Below, one piece after another: positions 24,340 through 35,700 of a stretch of 64,000 nucleotides of DNA. The notes below the pieces were generated by a model. That model did no database searches, was not told where the DNA came from, and was given only the letters and a program-made list of their open reading frames with translations. The translations under genes and the position numbers were made by a program. Position 1 is the stretch's first letter. Each line of letters opens with the position of its first letter. Source of the DNA: Onthophagus taurus (taxonomy: Eukaryota > Arthropoda > Insecta > Coleoptera > Scarabaeidae); contig NC_091971.1 of NCBI RefSeq assembly GCF_036711975.1, positions 10,609,501 through 10,673,500 on the forward strand, in the 5' to 3' direction.

Positions 24340-26620
24340 GTTCTCAACGTCTTTGGTGAATTTTATTTTATCCCATTTCATCTCATTAATAATACGTAAA
24401 TTAAAAAAAAAAGCAGAAACATATTTAATTATCGAAATCTCATTTGACGTGATCTTGGTGTAAGATGTAATCCACACTAAGTATTGAGATCATATCTCTT
24501 CAGCAGTCAGTGTTGTTTACAAAGAATTACACAGGATTTAATGCTGCTATCGATACTACTTAATATTTTGCCGAAAAGTGTATTCCAATTGTTATCTATA
24601 TAACGATAAGATCTTCAAAATCATTTCATACAAGAAATGTTAGAGAAAAAATCATAAATATAAATATCGTTTTGTGACCTTGAAATATGTATACAAATAC
24701 ATTTCTGATTTTAAGATTAATTCTACTATTTATTAATGAGAGATTATCCAAAGAGAAATTCATCCATGCTTTTCCCAATGAGCAAGAAATTGACCTTTGT
24801 TGTGTTTCTTTTTAACAAATTTAAATAAATAGTATAACAAATTTTAGCTTGCTGGATTTGTAGTCTTCTTTTACTTTGCCGAAGCTGTAGAAGGTTGTTC
24901 TACTCATTCTATTCTACCTTCATTTCTTGTGGTGTTAACATCTTTTTAGAGATCGTTCAGGCGGCATTTCAGAGTGTTCTATCTTACCACATCTTCTCCG
25001 TCTTGCGTTTCTTCCGAATTTCCTTGCTTCTTCTCTAATTCTCTAATGATTGGTCTTAAAATCATCATCTCATTGGTATGAATCATTCTTTTAGGTTCCG
25101 CTGTGGTTGACTGCGCCTTCGCAGTACATGATATTATTGATCTGACGCAGACTTTGCCATCGCCTTGGTCCCCATAGATATGTAATTGTTCCTCCAGATG
25201 GTCTAGATGAATTTTCAGTACTCTGGATGACTTGTTTTCTCACCTTATTCTCTATCAAATAATCGTTGATTTACAGTTTACATCCGCAGTTCTTTAGCTA
25301 TTGCCATCCATTTTTGCTTAGTTATATAGTCTTTTTTCCAAAACCTGCGCTATTTCCTCAACTTCCTAAGCATCTACTCTATAATCTTCGCTCTTCGGCG
25401 AATGTTCATCTTTTCTTTCTGTATACCAACCTTGAAAGTGGGCATTCCATTTGTCCTCCGATATATTACTTGGGCTCACTGTTTCGTTTACTTCCTTTTT
25501 TGTTACTTCTAACATTTTCCAGATTAGTGTTTTTCCATGTGTTCTTTCTTTATCTGCCTTACTGTTTGGTGTTAGTATTAAGTGGGTTTTGGTAACAGTT
25601 TTACGACTAACGTGACCCAAGGTTTTTTCTTCCTATAGGGAGTATTAGCATTGACAGTCCTTTGGATTTTGTTGATTGACGTTTCTAGTCCACAACAAAG
25701 CTTGAAAAGTTATATTAAATTATAGTCTCATAATGCTTAGTAGCTCACTACTTACTGCACTCAGACATATAATACTTTTCAGGTTATCCAACTGAATGTT
25801 AAGGCGTGAAACTACACTTGGAATCATGCACCTCTTATTTTCCTCAACAGGATGATGAACTTTCTGCTTTTGGAATTTCTTTCTTATTTTTATACCTAGA
25901 TCTGCTAATTCTATTCTGGTTCATTTAATTATGTTGAGACTGAAAGTCACAGGCCATAGGTAGCAGTTAACTTGCTATTTGCAGTTACATGCATTTGTAA
26001 GGTTTAGCTTTCGTTCTTCCTTTATTTTGGACATTTCATAAAATCATCATTAGGAGACACTTAACGCGTCGTCCTTAAATACAACCCTTTTTGTCCAAAT
26101 CTAGCCTATATCTCATTATTTTTTAGACGAGGTTGTCATCGAATGGGTACTGTATATGTTCACTACATATCTTGCAGACGCTGTGATGTATATCTACAAC
26201 CTTTCTGTTCTATGTCATGAAACGTATTGTTCTGAACATGCGCGCATACCTTCTCTGCAAGAACTGAGGAAATAATCTTGGAAATCTTGGTAAATTCGAG
26301 ATTGATTTACCAAATCACGATACCTACTAGAAATCATACAAGATTTTCTGAACACTTCATCATATTGTGGTATCGCTCTATGGCTAAACGTTAGATGGTC
26401 TTCAATGGAATTCAGTTACATGTTCTGAATGATATTCAATTTTTACCTGGAACTTGATGATCTCATTAATATGTCTCTTGATTACAGCATCCACAATATT
26501 TGTTTCTTAGTATGATAGTTAGATTACTTGGTGATTACTTATATATAATTTTTTTACTTCAGGTCTTTGTTAATAAAGAAGTGGTTGAGAACTACTGGTT
26601 AAAGCAAATTTTTTTCATTA
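24340..26620 (-). mobile_element. Decayed non-LTR (RTE-like) retroelement, tentative
   Basis: The minus strand holds broken frames with retroelement texture. At 25366-25620 it reads SNISEDKWNAHFQGWYTERK and further on EVEEIAQVLEKRLYN, resembling the linker ahead of the RT in RTE-type elements (ISxxEWxxHFxxLY...). No intact catalytic motif was found. The word GGTTCTCAAC near 24340 recurs inverted as GTTGAGAACTAC...GGTT near 26582, which could mark the ends of the inserted element. Moderate to low certainty. Confidence 0.35.
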
Positions 26621-28240
26621 AAAAAAATAATATAAACTATTCTTAGACGATTCTTAAACATGTCAAGCTAAAAATTTCTTTCTAACATGTTTTTAGATTC
26701 TGAAAAGAAAAAAGGAGCAAAAGATTTTACTTCAAAGGAGATTTGGTTGATATCATAATAAAAATGATTTTTTGTTAAATAATAAATATTTTTGCACCTG
26801 CAATTTTTAAAACATAACTCCTCATTTAAACATAAATTATTGTTTTACATACATAATTTGGTACATAATTAACGACATACGAAAATAATACACGTACAAA
26901 GAATATAAACATCAATTTTAAAACAAGATACCGTTCATTTACAAATAATTTCGTTCTGAAAATATTCCTAAAAATATTAAGGTTTCCTACACGTGCGGCC
27001 AACATCAAAGAGATGTATCCAAACATGGTTTCAACAATGCAGTGAGATATTTACCAGGATTCTCGTTGAATTTATAGTCTGGATGGTCATGGTTGAACTT
27101 AAAAACAATGTTGTCAATTCCTTAATGCGTTTGAACGTAATGCAGGAAGAAAATAAGGATTTTCAAGTTTTGAAAATGAAATTAATAAATTTACACCTCT
27201 TAAAAAATAACAGAAATAACAACTGTTATTATTGTTCCTTTGAAGTTTCGATTTTCGTTAATTTAATGTGGGAATTTTCGTTTCGTGATTTCGTTCTCGT
27301 GATGTTGTTTTTTGTGGCTTGGTTATAGTTTGAGCTATTCCGATTTCCTGTGACGTTCAAGTTCAAAATTTGCATCTTAGTTGCTAAATTTAGCGATCGT
27401 TTACTATATAAAATCCAAGCAAAATGCCGGTTAAATCTAAAATTAGTGTGTTGGTCTAAAAATTACTACTCTACAGAATTGACTAAATTGTGAAAATGTG
27501 GGATTTTCTTCGAAACGTAATTTCATAGATAAAATAGTATTTTGTATTCAAACTGGTAAACAGCAACTTTGTTTGTTTTAAACGGAGTTTTAAGATAATA
27601 AAGAGTAAAATGATTGGAATTTAAAAAATTGTTTAACGTAGGTGTTGAAAATGTGCCTTTTATTATTTTATTTCTTTTATTTGTTCTGTGGACGTTGTTA
27701 TTGAAACCTTGTTACGTATATTGAATAAGCCGACCTTGCTTCCAGGGTGAATTTTTATGTCGATCGTAAAAGTACCCATTTGTCATCAATGAGATTTTTG
27801 GAAAAAAACGGAAATAAAAGATATTTTTTTTTGAGAAAGTAGTCATATTTCACGTATCCCTCCTTGACTTCGGCTTAAATTAACCAGCTTGACGAAAACA
27901 TACTTTTAAACCAAAACATCGTCGATTTCGCAAAATATTATGTCGCAGCTTGAAATTATGATGACAATTGTTCGATGGAGATGTTGCCCCCAATTTTATC
28001 GTGTCAAGGCGATAGACGACGACCGATGTCGTCTATTTAGTTTAAGTTCGTAAACCCGTTTTGCATCGTTTCACGCGGTAGTTAGTTATCCGTCCGTAAC
28101 CAATTAGTTATGTACTGGTACCCCTCAAGTCCTTGATAGAAGAAAACTAAAACCTAAGCTAATCCCCAATATCACGTTAATTGGTACATAAACAGGTTCA
28201 CGTTTAATTGAACGGTTACACGTGCAACTAATTCTAGAGC
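26621..28240. other. Non-coding interval
   Basis: AT-rich. Overlapping frames at 26826-27328 on both strands show no family features. No element recognised. Confidence 0.45.
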
Positions 28241-28249
28241 AACCTTAAC

Positions 28250-28295
28250 CTGAGCTATAAAGCGCGACGTTTCATTTTATTCGAATCTCGCAGTC
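28250..28295 (+). promoter_or_regulatory. TATA box plus initiator, gene not identified
   Basis: GCTATAAAGCGC (about 28254-28264) is followed about 30 bp later by TCGCAGTCGTCC (about 28288), the spacing of an insect TATA/Inr core promoter. The 28303-28575 frame downstream has no recognisable family. Confidence 0.35.
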
Positions 28296-28302
28296 GTCCA
28301 GT

Positions 28303-28575
28303 TTGGCCACTCACGTGGAAGAATGCGCGAAGGAAGTCGTATTTTTAATGTTTAGTTTCTTTGTAAATATTTATCATTTCCATTCACAAAAGCTCTTTCT
28401 TACTACGGCTCTTAATGATCCAGATTTTCAGAAAATTGTTTTTCTTTTCTTTATGACCGTAAAAAGATACGTGAGTTACATGCCAATTTATAAAGATGGC
28501 CATCTGGCAATTTCAAAACTAAATTTTCATCTAAAATTAGATTCAGGTATACTTCATTTATTATTTATTTGTTAA
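28303..28575 (+). CDS. Unassigned open frame downstream of the TATA/Inr pair
   Basis: A frame open for about 90 codons, with an internal ATG near 28348 (MFSFFVNIYHF...), follows the putative promoter. It has hydrophobic and aromatic stretches and ends HLLFIC. I recognise no domain and its codon use is ordinary for the AT-rich background. It could be a 5' UTR or chance. Confidence 0.15.
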   Translation: MATHVEECAKEVVFLMFSFFVNIYHFHSQKLFLTTALNDPDFQKIVFLFFMTVKRYVSYMPIYKDGHLAISKLNFHLKLDSGILHLLFIC

Positions 28576-28678
28576 TTATTAACTATTTTATTACATCAAT
28601 AAATAAGCGTTTATTACAAGAGATAAAATAGCAAAATCAAAAACTTATAATTTTATTATTTATTATGACACGATTTTA

Positions 28679-29030
28679 AAGAACCAAAATCATTAAACAT
28701 CCTTATATTTTCTAAACAATATTCATTCTAATAACTCGCGAAAATCCCGGGATTCGTCAATGTTTATGTTCATAATTGAGCGACCTACCAAAATATTTCG
28801 ATTTTTCGGAATCACTTGTTGAAATTCAAAAACCTGCATCAATTCCCAGACGAAATATGCCGGAAAATTCCAAAATTATTGAATGTATATGTTCTCCAGT
28901 CAAAACAGCTGTTTCCTTTATTATCCATTCTAAGTACAGCATTTACGTTCATGATTTTCCTAACATTCTAGTGAGTTAAATTAAAAATATTTAAAAAAAA
29001 CTATACTTAAATTGAAACATTTGGTGATTA
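28679..29030. repeat. Dispersed repeat, copy 1 (direct)
   Basis: From AAGAACCAAAAT through AACTCGCGAAAATCCCGGG, TTCCCAGACGAAATATGCCG, AAGTACAGCATTTACGTTCA and TTTGGTGATT, this segment is repeated at 32004-32299 in the same orientation. Copy 2 has internal deletions of about 40 and 30 bp. No coding content is evident. Confidence 0.85.
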
Positions 29031-29811
29031 GTTATGGCATCCTCGGTTATATCAGTGCACCTTAATATTAGGGAGAATTGCTCGTTATAGCTTATATCAG
29101 GAGTAGTCAGCTATGATTGCAAAATTCTTTAAATTCTTTTGTTGCATTTTGTGTATTTTTGCAACAATAATGGTCAGCCAACTTTCATTGCTAATTTGAC
29201 ATGCTCCTTCATGACAGGGTCAAATCTTACCAATAATTGTATGAGCCCTAGAAATTTCCCATTATTTGAGGTAAATAATTTATCAGATCTCCTGAAAGCC
29301 AGATTATTTTCAACTAAATATAATGTAATCTGCATCAGTCGTTGAAGCACATTTTTGTATAATAAACTTTCCTTATAAATTAATTTTTGTGTCTCTTTGT
29401 CTATAGTTGATCCTGGATCTATGTCCCTTGATCCTAACGCCCTCTAAGGACTTTTCACCGAGGAAGGTATTAATGTTCGTTAAGAACATTGGACTGTACG
29501 ACGAAATTTGATAATGTTAACTAGTGGTGGAACGGATATCTGGCAACCATCCGGTTTTGGCCGGATAGTTGGAACAGGAACAGGAATTAGTATCTCATTT
29601 AGGTGTTGAATACTGCAGATAATAATCAAGTTCAACCCCAATAGGACTTTTTTCATTGAATACAACTTTCTTTATCATTAGCAACCTCATTGTAACAATC
29701 CCAATACGACATATAAAATCTGTTGTTGCAGTTTCGTCTTGTTTTCTTCTCTTCGCTTGTAATTCATCATCACATGCATTACTAACAGAACTGTCGCTGT
29801 TATCACTTTAG
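29031..29811. other. Non-coding interval before the satellite
   Basis: No gene recognised. A TGGCAACCATCCGGTTTTGGCCGG-like GC-rich word with CCGG palindromes lies near 29540-29570. It may belong to a mobile element that I cannot classify. Confidence 0.4.
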
Positions 29812-31626
29812 ATTATTAATTAAAGTATCCTCTTTTTAATGCAAAAAGCCGTTTTGAAAAATCGCTTTTAGTTCTTGAGAAATAAATGTTTGAAATAATC
29901 GACAATTTTTTCAAATTTTGCAATTTTCGCCGAGTAAGTTTTAAAAATTCGTATAAAATCCATTTCTTGGAATATGAGTACGAAAATTTCTCAAAGTGTT
30001 AATAACAGTGTCCTCTTTCCAATGAACCAACACTTTTTGAAAAATAACTTTTAATTTTTGAGAAAACAATATTTGAAGTTTTGATAAAATTTTCGATGTT
30101 GCAATTTTCACTAATAATTTTCAAAATTCGCTATAAAATTAATTTCTTTAAGGATCCTTGTGAAAATAACACTAATTATTAATTAAAGTATCCTCTTTTT
30201 AATGCAAAAAGCCGTTTTGAAAAATCGCTTTTAGTTCTTGAGAAATAAATTTTTGAAATAATCCACAATTTTTTAGAATTTTGCAATTTTCGCCGATTAG
30301 GTTTTAAAAATTCGTATAAAATCCACTTCTTGGAATATGAGTACGAAAATTTCCTAAAGTGTTAATAAGAGTGTCCTCTTTCCAATGAACCAACACGTTT
30401 TGAAAAATAACTTTTAGTTTTTGAGAAAACAATGTTTGAAGTTTTGATAAAATTTTCGATGTTACAATTTTCATCGATAACTTTCAAAATTGGCTATAAA
30501 ATTCATTTCTTGAAGAATCCTTGTGGAAATATCAACAATTATTAATTAAAGTATCCTTTTTTTAATGCAACAAGCCGTTTTGAAAGATCACTTTTAGTTC
30601 TTGAGAAATAAATTTTTGAAATAATCCACAATTTTTTAGAATTTTGCAATTTTCGCCGATTAGGTTTTAAAAATTCGTATAAAATCCACTTCTTGGAATA
30701 TGAGTACGAAAATTTCCTAAAGTGTTAATAAGAGTGTCCTCTTTCCAATGAACCAACACGTTTTGAAAAATAACTTTTAGTTTTTGAGAAAACAATATTT
30801 GAAGTTTTGATAAAATTTTCGATTTTGTAATTTTCATCGATAACTTTCAAAATTCGTTATAAAATTCATTTCTTGAAGGATCCTTGTGGAAATATCGCCA
30901 ATTATTAATTAAAGTATCATCTTTTTAATGCAAAAAGCCATTTTGATAAATCACTTTTAGTTCTTGAGAAATAAATGTTTGAAATAATCGACAATTTTTT
31001 CGAATTTTGCAATATTCACCGATTAAGTTTTAAAAATTCGTATAAAATCCATTTCTTGGAATATGAGTATAAAAATTTCCCAAAGTGTTAATAAGAGTGT
31101 CCTCTTTCCAATGAACCAACACGTTTTGAAAAATAATTTTTAGTTTTTGAGAAAACAACATTTGAAGTTTTCATCAAATTTTCGATGTTGCAATTTTCAT
31201 CTGTAATTTTCAAAATTCACTATAAAATTAATTTCTTGAAGGATCCTTGTGGAAATATCACCAATTATTAATTAAAGTATCCTCTTTTTAATGCAACAAG
31301 CCGTTTTGAAAAATCACTTTTAGTTCTTGAGAAATAAATATTTGAAATAATCCACAATTTTTTCGAATTTTACAATTTTCGCCGATTAAGTTTTAAAAAT
31401 TCGTATAAAATCCACTTCTTGGAATATGAGTACGAAAATTGCCCAAACTGTTAATAAGAGTGTCCTCTTTCCAATGAACCAATCCGTTTTGAAAAATACC
31501 TTTTAGTTTTTGAGAAAACAATATTTGAAGTTTTGATAAAATTTTCGATGTTACAATTTTCATCGATAACTTTCAAAATTCGCTATAAAATTCATTTCTT
31601 GAAGGATCCTTATGGAAATATCGCCA
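29812..31626. repeat. Higher-order satellite: five 363-bp units, each a diverged dimer
   Basis: The word ATTATTAATTAAAG begins units at 29812, 30175, 30538, 30901 and 31264, exactly 363 bp apart. The array ends near 31626. Inside each unit the first half (TCCTCTTTTTAATGCAAAAAG...) and the second half (TCCTCTTTCCAATGAACCAAC...) align along their length: shared TTTTGAAAAAT, CTTTTAGTT-TTGAGAAA, CAATTTTC, AAAATTCG-TATAAAAT and ATTTCTTG. The basic monomer is thus about 181 bp, arranged AB-AB-AB-AB-AB. A halves match other A halves far better than B halves. Confidence 0.93.
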
Positions 31627-31679
31627 GTTATATCGGGATTGAACCAGAAATTTTAAACCATAGATCATTTCTGAACAAT

Positions 31680-32019
31680 TTCTGATATCTCTATTTCCCA
31701 CACAACGCTAACTCTAGCAATGGATAGTCTGCTAGGCCTATCTCCTTTGCATGGGCATATAGAGAAAGTACCTAGAACTACCATTTACAAATTTAAGCAA
31801 TATGCTCGAAACTGTTCCGACATGTCCTACCAATGGGCTGCGGAAGACACTATAAGCACTGATATTGTGAGATCACTATTAATGATTAATCTTCGGATCG
31901 AAAACGAAAATTCTCTGGTTCAGGCAAATATTTGCATGTTCACAAATGGATTAAGAACGCCGGAAGGGGTTGGGGCAGGAGTATACTACCAGACACTTCG
32001 GATTAAGAACCAAAATTAG
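31680..32019 (+). mobile_element. Retroelement RNase H fragment
   Basis: The frame at 31720-32019 begins MDSLLGLSPLHGHIEKV and ends with NICMFTNGLRTPEGVGAGVY. The latter is the RNase H start motif of non-LTR elements (normally xxTDGSKxxxGVGAGVY), with Asp and Ser replaced by Asn and Leu, so it is inactive. It abuts the satellite on one side and the second dispersed repeat on the other. Confidence 0.7.
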
Positions 32020-32299
32020 TAAACATCCTTACATTTTCCAAACAATATTCATTCCAATAACTCGCGAAAATCCCGGGATTCGTCAAACTAAAATGTTTAT
32101 GTTCATAATTTAGCGACCTACCAAAACATTCCCTTCTAATAAATTCCCAGACGAAATATGCCGGAAAGTCAAAACATCTCTTTCCTTTATTATCTATTCT
32201 AAGTACAGCATTTACGTTCATGATTTTCCTAACATTCTTGCGAGTTAAATTAGAAACATTAAGAAAAAAACTATACTTAAATTTAAATATTTGGTGATT
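32004..32299. repeat. Dispersed repeat, copy 2 (direct)
   Basis: Matches 28679-29030 in the same orientation with small deletions. It starts at AAGAACCAAAATTAGTAAAC inside the end of the RNase H frame. A third, more diverged partial copy follows at about 32340-32430 (…CTGGGATTTCC…CTTCCAAAACATTTC). Confidence 0.85.
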
Positions 32300-32430
32300 T
32301 TTTGCAAATATCTTTATGATGAACTAGAAATTTTAAATCATAAATCAATTCTGAAACATCTTTTCTACTAAGTTCAAAAAATTCTGGGATTTCCTGTATA
32401 TATTTATGTCTTGACCTTCCAAAACATTTC

Positions 32431-33660
32431 TTGGACTTTATAATTTTTCAATACTTACATAACCTCTTTAAATATTTCGTTATTTGACTCATTTTCAAAC
32501 ATATATCACAACCAATATTTATGAATTCCAAGAAAAACACCCACGAGTTTCCTCGTTAAAGCATTTTCAAGGCGTAAACGCCTTTAAAATCCTTCTTCGC
32601 CACCCTTGTGACGTGTTTTTGCTAATATTATTTTGCAACAATGTTAACGAACTTGGCAGAGAAAACGTCGTTACTTGAAGTATGAATTATGACTTCCTGG
32701 AACAATGCAACACAAAGTTTTTTTTCCTCAACTGAGTTATAGTTTGTTTAGTTGCAGATTAGACGGCTTTTCGTGGAACATCTTTGGTTTGGGCCACGGC
32801 CGTTTAAAACGTGAAATACATAAATATAACGAAGCGCGAGCAATTTTCTTCTAATCAAATTACGCGCTCGTTAAAATGATCCTTTGCCGTGGTACATTTT
32901 AAAGCTCTCGGTCTTTTTGATGACGCTCATATAATGTATTAAGGTTACTTGTCGCAGGACGAAATATAATGATAACTAATATACGTACGAGTGTGATTTG
33001 TAAGTGTTGGACTATTTAAATTTGTCAACACTTGTGTTTTAGTTTTATGTCTAGGTCAAATTGATTTATACTAAATGGAAAGAAAGAGAAATTAAGTTTA
33101 TGCGTTTTGTAGAAATTTATTGGATTATTTTTATCTCAAAAACACAAATTAAGTCCATAGTTGACTAATAGTAATTTATGTATGGGATAAATTTGACTAG
33201 AGGTGCTATATACATTTCAAACAATTTTCTACATAATTATTTTATTCACTCACAAATTTTTACATAAAATCGATTTATGGATGTGTGACATGATATGAAA
33301 TGAAAGTTAATTATAGATTACAAAATTTTAATGGTTTAAGCTCAGTTTGAACAATGTGGATAAAAAGAGAAATAGAATGAGTTTTTTATAAAAATTTATT
33401 ATATACAAAATTAATTTAAAAAACTAGGATCACTAAAATAGGAATATTAGTTACTTATTTAAAATAAATTTTTAATATATCCTTTTTAACAATTAAATTT
33501 ATTTTAAAATAATTATGAAACAATATTTTCATAAAATAACAAAATAAAAACAATATTTTTTTTTAATAATAATACAATTCTTCCTTTATCAATTAAATAA
33601 ATCCGTTACAAAGTTCCTTTTGTACAAATAAGAAACTACCAAATCTAAATCTCATTCAAA
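32431..33660. other. Non-coding interval
   Basis: AT-rich, with a GC-richer patch at about 32755-32900. No gene or element recognised. The last portion may include the end of the FIS1 3' UTR. Confidence 0.45.
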
Positions 33661-33665
33661 TCATT

Positions 33666-33671
33666 TTTATT
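33666..33671 (-). terminator. Poly(A) signal of Fis1
   Basis: AATAAA on the minus strand, about 12 nt after the Fis1 stop codon. Other AATAAA words occur further downstream, so the 3' end used is uncertain. Confidence 0.4.
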
Positions 33672-33682
33672 ATTCAAATTGA

Positions 33683-34318
33683 CTACTTCTTAGTAGCGGC
33701 TACAACTAGTCCAACCACAGCCCCTATAGCCAAAACAGCCCCTGATGTTATTGCTATACCAACTAATCCTTCTTTATCCATTTTCTTCTTAACAATAGCC
33801 TCTAAAGCCAAAACTTGTTGGTTTCCAGGTTCAATACTCAAAAACGATCGAATGTAATTTAAAGATCTTGAATATTCTTTCAGTCTCGCACAACCTAAAG
33901 CCAAATAATACAAATAATCCCTTTGACCTTCTACGTGAGTTTTGTAAAGCTCCTGTAATAAACCAATCCCTTTCTTAATGTCAGCTGGATATTTACTTCT
34001 AACCAGACACCAAGCATATTCAAATTGTGCTTTTGGTGAAACATTATTTTCGTAGAGCTGTTCGTGATATATCCTTTCGAATTTCTAAAACAAAGAGAAC
34101 GGTTTAAAAAAGCTTTTAACACAATAACAAATAAAATGAATGAGTCATCCTAGAACTGTCAAAATAGTAGTAATTTTGAGGTTATTTTAAGTGTTGTAAA
34201 TGTTTAACTTTGGAATTAAACTATTTGACGACCTGATAAAGTGTTTAAATGAGTTTTGTTGAGAAAAACTTACTTTTAAGTCTTCCGATGAGACTACTTC
34301 TGTCAGAACGTCATCCAT
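33683..34318 (-). CDS. Fis1: Mitochondrial fission 1 protein
   Basis: Two exons, minus strand: 34318-34274 and 34084-33683 (189-bp GT-AG intron, phase 0), encoding 148 residues; vertebrate FIS1 is about 152. FIS1 is a tail-anchored outer-membrane protein of mitochondria and peroxisomes that acts in Drp1-related fission and quality control. The sequence starts MDDVLTEVVSSEDLKKFERI. The concave TPR-like surface carries the near-invariant QFEYAWCLVRSKY (about residues 35-47) and DIKKGIGLLQEL. The second TPR shows DYLYYLALGCARLKEYSRSL. Residues about 117-148 give KEGLVGIAI, a 22-residue hydrophobic anchor and the short basic tail ATKK needed for targeting. An AATAAA lies 12 nt beyond the TAG stop (33666-33671, minus strand). 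The gene appears intact. Confidence 0.97.
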
Positions 34319-34329
34319 TTTTTTCTACA

Positions 34330-34825
34330 ATCGTGATTTAGCGAGACTATGAACCTAAAAACAACGACGAAAATGATTAAAATGACAGATAAAACACGTG
34401 TGGCGCAACCTGGTGAATGTTTTATAAACACTTTAGTTCGAAAATTGAAATATAGGTAGTATTCGGTAATGAAAATTATTAGTTTACGTATTTTTACATA
34501 GATGGAGATGTTCAAAATTAATTTTTTATAAAGTTACTTTTATTATTAACTTATTCTAGAATAAGATACAACTGCGCAAAAAGTTTACTTTTATCACTCT
34601 TATTACGTAAATATGGTGCGATTTGGCTAAATTACATAACTGATAATATGACACATAAACATACAAAATTAGTACTAAAAATAAACTTTTATTAGTTTTA
34701 ACGATTAGCGTTATCATTTTTTGCGTATAAACATCCAAAGAGTAACACGTTTTAAATTAACTCATTTAATTTAAGGAATTATTAAAATCATTATTAATTA
34801 GCGAATGTCATCTTGACGTTTAATA
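34330..34825. other. Fis1 upstream region
   Basis: AT-rich sequence containing the presumed Fis1 promoter and 5' UTR. No clear TATA or initiator was identified. Confidence 0.4.
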
Positions 34826-34831
34826 TGTATG

Positions 34832-35700
34832 TACAGTGGCGGAGAAAAGTCTGCATAAAGCATTGAATTTTGAGCGTATCACTTTTTATGTTAGATACAT
34901 CACTTTATTATTTAATCTAAAACTTCAAAGAGAGGCACTTTCAACCACATCACATTAAAATTCATGTTAAGAGAAAATTTAATGTAATAAGGAAAATGTA
35001 ATTTTTTTAATGGCGCAGAAAAAATAAACGTCTAAAACACGTTTTGAGCTGAAAAAATAATTTTATAAAAATATACGGCTTATAAGAAAAATATTTCGTT
35101 ATGGCAGTTAATACAAACACATAACATTTAGATTGAAACTTTTCTTTCAAAGTACTCAACTTGAAATAAGGAAAACATTAAATGTTAGTAAAGGAGAAAT
35201 TTTAGTTAAGATAAGTTAAATTGTGGCAATTTTAGAACTAGGTCAAAACGATCAACATCTTCAAGATAATATAATTTATAACTTGGGTTCTTATGACGCA
35301 GATATTTAATGACATATTCATTCGGTTTACAATTTTTATCTATTTTTTATTTAGTACAATATTTGCCAAAATACTTAAAAATAACTCACCAGAACAAACC
35401 AGATATGGAAGCGTTAATCCAATATTTTCTGTATTACGTGTTCTGGGAAACACAAACTTTTAAATATATTAAGTTCACATTACAAAATAAAGTAAATTTT
35501 GTGAATTACTGGATTAGAGATTTTTTTCTGGATGGATCTAATGAAGGTGATGAGTTTCGCCAAGATAACGACCTAAAACACAAGGTTTATAAAACATGTA
35601 TCTAGCTCCTACATAGTTGTCCTGATGTCATAGAACCACCACTTCAACCTTCCTTTGGTTGGAAATTAAGAGTAGGTTTGGTGGAACATAAGTAACTAAT
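34832..35700 (+). mobile_element. Tc1-like DNA transposon fossil
   Basis: The left end shows TACAGTGGCGGAGAAAAGTC followed by TGCATAAAG, the form of a Tc1-family terminal inverted repeat beginning CAGTGGCGG. About 700 bp downstream, near 35550-35690, broken frames read EFRQDNDLKHKVYKTCI and then PDVIEPPLQPS. These correspond to the FQQDNDPKHxxxxxxxW...PPQSPDLNP block of the DDE domain. No right inverted repeat was found and the frames are interrupted, so the element is dead and truncated. Confidence 0.6.

Noticed and set aside
25266..25595. 109-codon hydrophobic + strand frame
   Set aside because: It is the antisense of the retroelement-like minus-strand frame at 25366-25620.
33931..34122. 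Separate minus-strand frame in the Fis1 region
   Set aside because: It is a shifted frame over Fis1 exon 2; the true frame continues from the acceptor at 34084 to the stop at 33683.
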